A stretch of 64,000 nucleotides of DNA from Chloromonas sp. AAM2. Lineage: Eukaryota; Chlorophyta; Chlorophyceae; Chlamydomonadales; Chlamydomonadaceae. The DNA lies in assembly GCA_004335635.1 (NCBI GenBank), contig QAXH01006470.1, positions 8,028-72,027 on the forward strand, in the 5' to 3' direction. Under the pieces are notes generated by a model that ran no database searches, was not told the DNA's origin, and was given only the letters and a program-made list of their open reading frames with translations. Below are positions 55,001 through 64,000 of this stretch, in pieces (the stretch's first letter is position 1; each line of letters starts with the position of its first letter). The translations under genes were made by a program, and so were the position numbers.

Positions 55001-58000
55001 ATGCGGCTGAACTGACTGAACAGCACCACACGGTGGTCGTTGCTCTTCAGTTTCACGAGCAGACGGTCAAGAACCTGAAGCAGACACCCAGGGCACGGGG
55101 TCTATGACAGGCTGGTTGCTCTGGCGTTTAGGGGCATGTGATGGGACCTGCGCCCATCCTCACTTGGGCCCATGTCATCCTGTGAAGTGGGTGCTGACAG
55201 AAGACACCAGCTATTTTCCCACTATGGAGAAGCAGCCACTGTGGCACTAGCTACTTTCCCGGCCAGGCACGTTCAATGGCTACTGGCAGCCACTACGAAA
55301 GCACATTTCAATGTGTGCATGGCTTTGGAGGGAATCCGCCCAAACTTTGCAAAACGTCAATGGTACAATTTGTTGTAACTCCAAACAGTACATGGAGAGC
55401 AAGCATATGTTTGCATCAAGGCAGCAGGACCCATGAGACTCGTTTTGTCGTGTTGAAATGAACCGGCAGACCGCACACACCTCTTCATTGCCCCTGTCCT
55501 TGCCCACCACCGTATGCACGTGCAGTGCTGCCCTCTGCCCCGCAGGCCCGGTGTGCCCCACCCCACCTGCATCTTCCCGCTCGACTCGACAATATCCTCT
55601 CCCGTGGTCACGCCGTCAAAGTCTGGCTCCGCGTCCACATTGAACAGGTAGGGGTGGTTGCACACCTTGCGCAGCTGCATGAGCAGGTTCATCATCTTGT
55701 TCCACTGCCCCGCACCCGTGGCGATTGGCCGGCCTGCAAAACACGTGCACACACACGCATATCATGTGCGTCGTGTGTGCGCCCTTTGCAGCGCCAAGCA
55801 CGCACATGACATGACATGTCAGACATACAGGCCACACGTGACGTGACGGGCAGTCAGGTGCCATGTACATCAGGCCACAACCGAGGTGAGGCATTCATTG
55901 GCAGGGAAGCGCACCGCCATCCATGGGAACTGCCATTGTACCAGTAGCACGAATGCACCCGCACCCTGCCTTCCTGAGTCCGTTGACTTCCCACGCACCG
56001 TCCTCTGATGTCCTGTTTGCCCATCGCCCCTTGCGCTTGGGCGCCTCGTCCACACTGCCCGGCACCATGCCTACTGCGGGCCCCGCGCCCGCCTCCACAG
56101 CCTTGAGCAGCTCACAGTCACGCAGGAGCATGCGACGGTACCAGAACTGAAGGGAAAGAACCAGCAACACACGGGAAACATCAACGGCTACAATCAAAAA
56201 CCTTTGGGTTGGCGCTCTTTCTTATCAGTAGGACAGCAGCGCATGGGCTTGACAGGGGCAGGGCAACCAGCCGAGTCCTGCTATGAATGGGCTACAGGGA
56301 GCTTTGTTGATTGAAAGTGCACGGTGAACATTGGATTTGCTTGGCGGGCTCTCCGTGCGCGTGCCTCACCGTTTGAAACTCCGAAAGTGGACAGTTGATG
56401 CGGGTCTCTAGCTTGGGCGGCAGCTTGCACTCCACCTCATCCTTCACTCGCCGCAGCATGAAGGGCCGTAGCAGCCGGTGGGCGCCCTCCAGAGCCTGGG
56501 AGTCGACATGACCCTGCAAGCAAACATGACAGGGCAACATGCAGTGGGGTGGGCTGGGCGCCCAACTGCATCACAACTCTTCAAACACAAGCTCAAGCCA
56601 ACTGGTCAACGGTAGGACACGGGCAACTGATTTTGTTGTCAGCGGGCTAGATGAGAGGGCATAAGATGTGCATAACGTGTGACCCGGTGCTGCTCGAGTA
56701 GCCGCCCAGGGCACAGCCTGACGTGACTAGGTACTGCTTAAGTGAACGGCCGTGTGAAGCTTCCAGCTTCATTTGCCCTCGCTGCCCCTTTACCTGTGTC
56801 AGGTTGAATGCCCTGTCGAATGGCTCTGAGGACGCGAAGACGTCGGGGAACATGAAGTTGAGCAGCGCGTACAGCTCGTGCAGGTTGTTCTGCACCGGCG
56901 TGCCCGTCAGCATGAGCACGTGCTGCCGGCTGACCTGCCGCATGCCCTGGCTGATCAGAGCGTCCTCGTTCTTCACGCGGTGGCCCTCGTCCAGGATAAC
57001 GTACCTGCGGGCAGCGGAGCACAACATACGTATGCGACAGGCATTGTTTTGGAAACTTGCCGTTTCTATGCATGGTAAAATGGAGTGCAAAGCCGGTAGC
57101 ATGACTGGCAGGCATGGAAGGAAGAGGTGGAGAGGGTTGTGCATCCAAGTCATGGCTTGGGGCATAGGTCACAGCAGCGATGAGGTTTGCAAGGATGTCC
57201 AGTGTTTGGCCCTCCCATTGTGACCCTTTGTTGACCCAAGCATCATCAAGCACACTGCCTGACCCCTTTCACCATCAAGCACACTGCCTGACCCCTTTCA
57301 CCATCAAGCACACTGCCTGACCCCTTTCACTACCAAGCACACTGCCTGACCCCTGTCCCCAGCAAGCACACTGCCTGACCTCTTTCCACCCACCTCCACA
57401 TGATTGTGCGCTTGAGCGCGTCCCCAAAGTGCACGCTGTTGACCATGTCGTACGTGGTCACTGCCACGTCAAAGGAGGAGGGGTTGGCCAGCACCTCCGT
57501 GCGCAGACGCCGACGCTCGCCTGCAAACGGAAGGGGCAGGCAAGGGAAGGACAGGACAGACAACGAGCAAGGGGTTGGTCGATAGGCAAGGGGCGAACAA
57601 AAGCGGCGGTACAACTTGCGGCAATGAACAGTGAATTGGCAGCCCACGCTCGGTGACCAAGCAAGCCCAGCTCCATCCACCCTCTTACACCGTCTCATAG
57701 ACAAGCAGACTTCAGGACACACAGGTTTCCTTGTGCTGTCCGTCCTTCCCTGTTCAGTCCCCGTCTCTGGCATCCTGTGATGCTCAATGTTGCGCTGCAT
57801 TTTGCTGTCCGCTCTTTCCTGCTCAGCACCTTTCCCCTCCATGGCCGCTATCCTGCCTTGTGCTACTGGCACGCACGCTTGGCATCCTACGATGCTTGCT
57901 GCTACGTTGTCTTCTGCCTTTACTGTCCCTTGTCAGTCCTCTGCCACCTGGCGCTGCCTGCTTGCTCCCAGTCACCTTCGTCATTGACGTGGATGCGCGC

Positions 58001-61000
58001 TATTCGCAGGTCCGGGCAGAACCGCTTGAATTCCGCCATCCAGTTGGGCAGCACGCTCAGGGGCACCACCACCAGGTGCGGACCGGGCACCTTGCGGTCA
58101 AACGTCAGGTACGCCTGGAGGGAGCGCGGGACAACACACAGCACGCACAACAGTTGAGAGGATTCCGCTCTGACAGAAGGTTGTGTACGGCACAGTGGCC
58201 CTCGAATGCACGTCTACCTGGCTCATCAACCGCTGACATCAGCCATAAGGTCCAGTTGGTGTTATGTGCAGATGTGGTTGTTGGTAGAAACACAGACGTG
58301 CCCATAATCCAAGCCAATTAATGCTGCTTGTAAGAGTACTGTGCTTGCCTGTTCACAACTCACCAGGAATGCGATGGTTTGAAGCGTTTTGCCCAGGCCC
58401 ATCTGCAGCCAGGCACACAGGGCTTCACCAAGATAAGCCAAGATAGGCCCCACACAACATGACAGGCGGCAGAAGGAGCAGCATGCCAATGAAAGCTTCC
58501 CCAAATGTCCTAACAGACCCATGTGCACTCAGGTCACATGCCAATGAAAGCTTACCCAAATGTCCTAACAGACCCTTGTGCACTCAGGTCATGCCAGCCC
58601 AGCAGTGCTTACCGTGGAACATGCAGCCACCCACCACATGGGCCTTGCATGCGCCTTGCTGCGTAGTACACCATATGAGAGCTGGCCCATGTGCGTCTGC
58701 CCCCCCTGTCCCGCGCACCTCATCTGCCAGAATTGCGTTGACCCCGTGGTCGTACTGCTTGACCAGCCACTGCAGCCCGGCCACCTGGTACTCGCGCATC
58801 TCCCCCTTGATGCTTGCGGGCTGCTCCATCACGGGCTCGGGGAGGACATAGTCCTGCAGCACATGGCCGACACACAGAGCGAAAATGGTCAACTCCACAA
58901 ACACACGATTCACGCAAGGCTGATTGAGACTATCTGACAACTGAACTGCACATCGGGCGCCTGTGGCTGCTGAGCCCAGTCCCGTAGCCGTGCCATAGCT
59001 ATTAGGCACTGGTAAGGCCATGAGTAATCCCGGTAATAAGCCCCTCTGTCTGTTAGCGCACCTGGGGTGCTCGCTGTGACCTGGACTCAATCTGTGCCAG
59101 GACCCCCGGCGTGACAAAGGGCCGCAGCTTGTCCACGTGCTGGCGCAAATACAGCGCACGGATGCTGTCCCGCTGAGCCATTTCATTGCGCATGGCGTCA
59201 TTATGCGCCAGCCGCGCCGCATAGCCGGGGTTCCAAGCCTTGGCTGCTGCAGCCTGAGCCATGCGCTCCTTGTGAGCTGCCAGCATAGCCACCGACATAG
59301 CTGGGCGCTGTGGCGGCTGAAGGGAGATGTTGCCCAGGTTAGACAGGGCACCCCCGCTGACCATAGCTGCCAGCTGAGCCATGAAGGCTGTGTTCTGTGA
59401 CTGACCGCTGTTCATGCCCTGCTGCTGCGCAGCAACCATAGCTGCCACTGCGGACGCCATGTCGTTACCAGGGTAGCCTTGCCCCGGAGCCGGCCGCTGG
59501 GCACTGGGCACCACCGCTGCCGCTGCTGCTGCGGTTTGCGCCTGTGCTAACTCCCGGTCGAAGACGGATGGCTCCCCTTGCCCCAGGTCATATAGGTTGG
59601 ACTTGAGCACTGATTGGCCATCGATGTAGACAAGGCGTGCCTTGCCCTCGCGTGTTGAGCGACGCTCCGGCTGGGCGGCAGGTGCTGGGGCCATTGCCGC
59701 CTGCTGTGCTGCCAGCATCATGGGCAACTGGGCCAGCAACTCAGGCGAAATCTGAGCTGGCATGTTGGGCTGTGGGTTTGCGAGCAGTGCCTGGCCAGTT
59801 GGCTGCGCAGGCGGAAGGCCAAGTGCTGCTGCTTGCATCGGCTGCTGCGGTTGTTTTGGAGGCTGCATTTGCTGCTGTTGACCGCGACCTGTGCCGTTGG
59901 CGGCTGCTGCTGTGGGTGTGGGCATTGCCTCTGTGCCATCCACACGCAGGGGAGGCTGCTGGGACAGAGCCTGCGGGGAACAGGCGGCACAGGGCAGCAC
60001 ACTCATGCGTTGGCAAGTGTGGCACGTGCCACTGCGGCCACCAAGCTCCAATGTCCATGCATCCACCCTGTTGTGTGGGCATGCAGCACCATGCACAAGT
60101 AAACGTGTTCTGTGAGCTAGCCCTGGAAGGCAATCATCTATCCATCAACCTGAAGACAGTACACTTACCGCCATAAGTGAGTCAATCTGTTCAGGTGCAA
60201 GGATGCGCAGCTTGGTAAGGGTGGCTTTGCGCGGCACACGCCTGCGCCACATGCCGTTGACCCAGTCGTAGCCGGGCCTGACCGCATCAGGCATGAGCAC
60301 GGGAATGTCCAGACCATCACGCTCTGCAGGGGCAAAGGCACCGGCACATGCACGCAAGTGCATGCTGCATGAGCAGAGAGCCATGCAATGTCTGCATGAC
60401 TTGGGCAACTGTGCTGGTCTGACTGGGTGTTGCTGTTGTCGACACGCCCCCTGTAGCAAAGCGCCAGCAGTCTCTGAATACGCAGGCATGACTGTGTACC
60501 CGCACTTGCCTGTGCGCGTGATTGTGAGTGTATCATCTGACACCTCTCTCACAATGCCCCACCACCACACGTCCTCATTAAACACGTCGCATGTCTCACC
60601 AACCTACAGCAGCCACAACACATATTTGAGCACACATGGCAACCACCAGCCAGCATGGAGATTTCCGAGGCAGAAAGCTGTCTATAGGAGCATGTGTCAG
60701 CACATCCAGCTACTGCATAGACAGTTTGCATGTGCATTGGATGTGCGCATACCTTGTAATCTGTGATTGAATGGCGCAAGAGAGACTGTGGAAGAGGTGG
60801 TCTCAGCCTCTTTTCCTGAGAACCAAAGAAGGCCTCAGTCAAAGGTTCTCCATTGTCTTTTACGAACTGCAGGGCGTCCAAGGGTGATGGCAAGCATCCT
60901 TCAAGTTCGCGCGGGAAGCGGATTTCATTTGACTGCTGCTGCTGCAGAAACTTGCAACAGGGTTGCCTTGGGTGGATTCCAACCGTGGCGCTGTGAGTTG

Positions 61001-61201
61001 CGTGACCAGTTGCGCTGCGGTCGCGCAGGCTTGACCGCCGGCACCAAGGTTACTGGCTCTCACCTCCAGGTACTCCACCATGATTTCACCAGGAGAAACC
61101 TTCTTGACTCTGGCAGTACTGTAACTGTTTTTATAATCACCATGGCCGTCAGTATCTCCACAAACCTCCATCAGGCTACCTGGTTGAGGGTGCCAAGCCA
61201 T
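49086..61201 (-). CDS. SNF2-family chromatin-remodelling ATPase with Agenet-like and PHD domains
   Basis: One large gene with about 25 exons. N-terminus: 61201-61064 ([24 protein letters not shown]), 60866-60753 and 60603-60506 ([20 protein letters not shown]) form tandem Agenet/Tudor-like modules. Then a Gln/Ala-rich region (59970-59050) with a [12 protein letters not shown] segment. ATPase lobe 1: [15 protein letters not shown] (58800), [13 protein letters not shown] (58395), [22 protein letters not shown] (56985), [20 protein letters not shown]. Lobe 2: [28 protein letters not shown] (55660), [19 protein letters not shown] (55030), [37 protein letters not shown] (53620). C-terminus: a PHD finger [20 protein letters not shown] (50950), a second Cys/His cluster [20 protein letters not shown] (50560), and an acidic then RGRGRG tail (49090-49490). 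The core is closest to ISWI, but motif II is DEGH and no HAND-SANT-SLIDE is seen. The 3' end (WWWG module to exon at 60340) has an unresolved splice junction. Confidence 0.88.
51424..51458. repeat. 12-bp repeat creating tandem splice donors in the SNF2 gene
   Basis: On the minus strand the exon encoding NNYSMTQ ends ACACAG|GTGATG, and the same 12 bases follow immediately, giving a second ACACAG|GTGATG. Both donors (exon ends 51447 and 51435) are in the same phase, so use of the distal one would add VMTQ to the protein. Confidence 0.7.
51762..52135. repeat. 23-bp minisatellite around an assembly gap in a SNF2 intron
   Basis: Copies of a 23-bp unit containing GGTTCTGCCCGTTTGTAACA lie on both sides of unknown bases 51843-52027. 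Those left of the gap have TTTTTAACAC, those right of it TTTGTAACAC. At least eight copies are visible; the true number is unknown. The array is inside an intron. Confidence 0.9.
57243..57386. repeat. 29-bp tandem repeat in a SNF2 intron
   Basis: Five copies of a 29-bp unit containing AAGCACACTGCCTGACCCCT. The first three are nearly identical and the last two are diverged. The array ends next to the splice donor of the exon encoding [16 protein letters not shown]. Confidence 0.9.
58482..58590. repeat. 55-bp direct duplication in a SNF2 intron
   Basis: Two adjacent copies beginning CATGCCAATGAAAGCTT and ending GTGCACTCAGGTCA, with three or four differences. Located between the exons encoding MGLGKT and the preceding EYQVAGLQW block. 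Confidence 0.9.
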
Positions 61202-62887
61202 GGGTTGAAGCTAATTTTTTCAATCTAGCAATCCTCCTATTGATTAGCAGTCCTCCTATTGATGTGTCTGAGCTGTCAGCAACTCCTATTTCCTCAAATC
61301 TCACTCATACTCAGCTGGGACTGAACTACCACTTTGAGAATGGAATGGACTGGTGGCGGGTGTGGCCTGACACCAGGAATCGCTCATCAGATGCTATGCC
61401 TGCGCACCGCCTGCACTGCAACCAGTGCGAGAGAGCAGAATGTGCCCGTCTCCAAGAGTAACGAAAAGGCACGTGCCGTCAACAGGAACCGACGCGCAAG
61501 CTCAGGACAGGGCTCAAAGTACACCGCCACTACTGGCTCTCCGCGTCAAGCAAATGTCAAATACAAAGCCTGCGAGTTTGCCGAAGCACGTGCATGATGT
61601 CTGCTGGATTACGTCCTTCCATTCGTCCGGGCAAATTCTTACAGTTTGCCAGTTCTGGGACAATTCCTGGGAGTAACACCACGAGCCACTGTTGGTGATG
61701 GTGTTGTAGTTGCAATGTGTGTTGGGTATATTGATTGTCACAGGGGCTGTGGCCAGACTGTGTGTGTCAGCAAAACATGTGTGTGCGCGCCAGGGGTGCG
61801 GGTGCCACGCAGAGAAGTCATCGCCCTAATCAAGGATGCGCTGCAGCTGTCGTGATGCATGGATGTCCACAGCCCACCGGATGTGTTACTCAGTATCAAA
61901 TGACAGTTGAACACAAGGACAGGCAAAGATTTGTGTTGGCTACCTTTCAGCTTGTGCCTCTTTTCTGTCAAATGCTGTGCTGTATTTATTTACCCAACAC
62001 CCTAAAACGTTACAGCATGCCAGCCCAACAGCAGCAGCCAAGTATCAAGGGCTTCGTTCAGCAGGAAACCCTGACATGGACACGGAGAAGGCGCAGATGA
62101 ACATGGGAACCCCGCTGATCCTGCAATGCGGACTTGCACCACTCAGAGCAATCTCCCTGGCAGGGACAGCCGGGTGTAGCATTGTCAGCAACTCTGGCAT
62201 AGCATCTGGTACTGACCACAACCGCATGGCTGCAGCACCTCCCTCACCCGCTACATGTATCCTTGAACACACAGCATTTACAGCCTCAACGCCAACCATC
62301 AGCGCTGGATTGCGGAATCAATTCAATCTCATGGCAAGGTCGTCAGCAGTGAATTGGGTGACAAAACGCCGGTGTCTGAACTGAAGTAGGGATGAGGACA
62401 GACATGTCTTCATTGAGGCATGTCGTGTTTATCTTCCAAGTTCCTCTTGCCAGAATACCAGGCCCTGACTGCCAACCGCCACCTTGCTTTAAGCATCACA
62501 AGGCATACCACAGCACCATGTACACAGCACCTGGAAGTGCCCATACTTTTAGTACTGTCGTGCCTATCAGTCAATCTTTTTGTCATAGGGTAGCATCATG
62601 CACGTTGTGCTAGCTTGCCACATCCATGTCCTGACAAAGGCGCTACAAGGCACAACATACCATCACAGTGTCCCATGCAAACAGCCTGACCGTTACGCGC
62701 ATGCGACCTGGCCTCAGACCTGCTGAGACATGCAACTGCACGTTGACGGGCTTTGTCGTGGTCGTAAGACCAGGGCGTGCACAGGGCTGCTTAGTCATGA
62801 CAAGACCATCAAGCAGTCGGGTCACCAGGCAGCCAAAATTCGTTCTTTACCTCTTCTGCCACAACCGGCTGCTGCACTTCTCAGGGT
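61202..62887. other. upstream region of the SNF2 gene, no confident gene
   Basis: About 1.7 kb that must include the SNF2 promoter. It contains a TIR element end (61641-61780). A minus-strand open stretch at about 62330-62100 (GVEAVNAVCSRIHVAGEGGA, SVPDAMPELLTML) has the look of an ARM/HEAT-type helix pair but no assignable splice partners. Confidence 0.5.
61641..61780 (+). mobile_element. TIR/MITE-like element, left part
   Basis: ACAGTTTGCCAGTTCTGGGA, CAATTCCTGGGAGTAACACC, ACTGTTGGTGATGG and, further in, GTGTGTCAGCAAAACATGTG. The blocks match copies at 26390, 47520 and 8110, combining subterminal sequences of two subgroups. No right end was found. Confidence 0.7.
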
Positions 62888-64000
62888 TCAAAGTGGCTGG
62901 CTTCCCTCAGATGCCCAACTCGTCAGGCAGTCTGAACTCAGCGGCGTTGCCGTGCAAGCTGCTGCAGTCCGAACCCCGGCACTGCTGCGTGATGAGCGGG
63001 CGGGTGCGCTGCCTGCGATCGAGGTGCCGCTCGCCTCCCACTGCAGACTGGGCAGGACTGAGTCCAGATCTGCTGGCAGGTCGCAGGCACGAAGGCGCTT
63101 GCAGGTCTCGTCAGTGGAGCCCAGGTCGAGGTTGAACGGAAGGCAGAGCTCTGACGTGACTGTGGCGCTTGCGGGTGCGTCCGGTGCCAGGGCGCCTGAA
63201 GCAGGCAGGCCACTGGGCACATCACCCGCCAGGCCCGCACTGCTGGGCATTTCCATCCCAGGATCAGCGACCCCAGGCCTGCCCCTGGCGCCCAGCCGAT
63301 TTTACCCATGCCGCTTGGCCCCACGACGCTCCCAAACCGGCCGCTTGGCCCCGCTCCGCGCCCACCCCGGCTGCTTGGCCCACAACCGCTGCCATTCTGT
63401 CCTCTTGGCCCGTAACCGCTCCCACCATGACCAGTACGTCCGCCTCCAGCTTATCAAAGCCAGCAGGCGCCTCCATCCCCAGGAACTTCAGCTGCCTGAA
63501 CACGCCCACCAGTTCTTGTGGGGTGATGGGCTCCCCTTTCAGAACATGAGAGCAGGTATCGTGCAGATGCACCCCCCAGGGGGCAAGGCTGAGGGTCCTT
63601 TGGGGGCGACCTGCCCAGGGGCTGGATTTTGGCCTTGCTTTGTGAGGGGCGTAGGTAGCCCACAGACTGGGCTTGTCTCTGATATGAGCTGCATGACGCC
63701 GCCTGGAGTTTGTGTGACCATGGGCCCAAAGGAAGATTTGCATGGGTCCCCGGTGAAAAGTTGCATGGCCCCAATGAAGCATGGGTGAAAACGTTGCATG
63801 GGCACACGAAGAGTACCCAGGAAAGTGCTTGGGTAGACTGTGACAGGCGGGACTCAGTTCTTGAACTACATAGTATGGATGTGCGAAGATGCATCAGAGC
63901 CCGTTGCGAGAACCAAGTGATGCTGGGACTCCACCTGTCAAAAAGCCAACAAAACCGTTTGTGGTCGGTAGCAGTCGGTCTTTCCGTCAAGCGAGCAGCG
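62888..64000 (-). CDS. possible helical-repeat protein, partial (5' end outside window)
   Basis: Minus-strand sequence at about 63550-63430 reads GEPITPQELVGVFRQLKFLG and MEAPAGFDKLEADVLVMV. This resembles a helix pair of the OPR/FASTK-like repeat type (compare TPQQLIDVLRAL in the 29231-31029 gene). It is followed by a Gly/Ser/Pro-rich stretch whose DNA is an imperfect repeat (GGGCCAAGC about every 30 bp, 63265-63420). A further open frame to a TGA at 62888 contains LCLPFNLDLGSTDETCKRLR. The exon structure is not resolved, and whether all parts belong to one gene is uncertain. Confidence 0.35.

Noticed and set aside
62730..63788. Long plus-strand ORF of 352 codons
   Set aside because: Composition is dominated by Arg/Pro/Leu from antisense reading of GC-rich repeats, with no domain. 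The minus strand has a recognisable helix-pair motif in the same place.
1..64000. Bacterial-style defence island, biosynthetic operon or integrated virus
   Set aside because: All recognised genes are ordinary split eukaryotic genes on both strands with individual promoters. No capsid, polymerase, integrase, toxin-antitoxin or restriction genes were seen.

Overview
The window is nuclear DNA of a eukaryote, most likely a chlorophyte green alga and probably trebouxiophyte-like. Genes are split into many short, GC-rich exons by introns of about 100-400 bp with GT...(C/T)GCAG borders. Protein content fits an alga: a plastid-type amidophosphoribosyltransferase with a transit peptide, helical-repeat proteins of the organelle RNA-binding kind, a secreted lipocalin-like protein and a YABBY-like transcription factor. 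No bacterial operon, CRISPR array or phage-like block was seen. Exon borders below were worked out by hand and checked for reading-frame phase.

Layout. 106-1304 (+): 3' end of a 3-hydroxybutyryl-CoA dehydrogenase gene. 2146-4460 (-): secreted lipocalin-like protein, divergent from 4718-7566 (+): leucine-carboxyl-methyltransferase-like SAM enzyme. 8499-8770 (-): last exon of an unknown gene. 9922-15905 (+): DDX10/Dbp4-type DEAD-box helicase. 16620-17420: a decayed copy of the C-terminal exon of the site-1 protease gene, then the last exons of a TPR gene. 20488-26079 (-): intact-looking site-1 protease. 26080-29230: repeat-rich, no gene. 29231-31029 (-): helical-repeat protein. 32098-34649 (+): mannose-6-phosphate isomerase. 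36602-37452 (-): S7-like ribosomal protein, divergent from 37798-41680 (+): amidophosphoribosyltransferase. 42954-46162 (-): YABBY-like factor. 46437-49055 (-): fragments of an EDR1/CTR1-domain gene interrupted by a 980-bp transposon-like element. 49086-61201 (-): very large SNF2 chromatin remodeller with N-terminal Agenet-like domains and C-terminal PHD fingers. 62888-64000 (-): weakly supported gene running off the window.

The genes are unrelated housekeeping, regulatory and organelle genes, not a functional cluster. The main non-genic signal is a family of at least eleven dispersed elements that share the terminus GTTTGCCAGTTCTGGGACA after a short A-run. Some copies have both ends in inverted orientation, so they look like non-autonomous DNA transposons (MITEs). 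Other non-genic features are 23-bp, 29-bp, 33-bp and 55-bp tandem repeats in introns and three N gaps, two of which lie in or beside repeats.

The most interesting items are the YABBY-like gene (both the zinc-finger half and the HMG-like YABBY box, far apart in a 640-residue protein), the Agenet-SNF2-PHD architecture, and the TIR element family, which includes one copy reduced to a perfect palindrome of its two ends.
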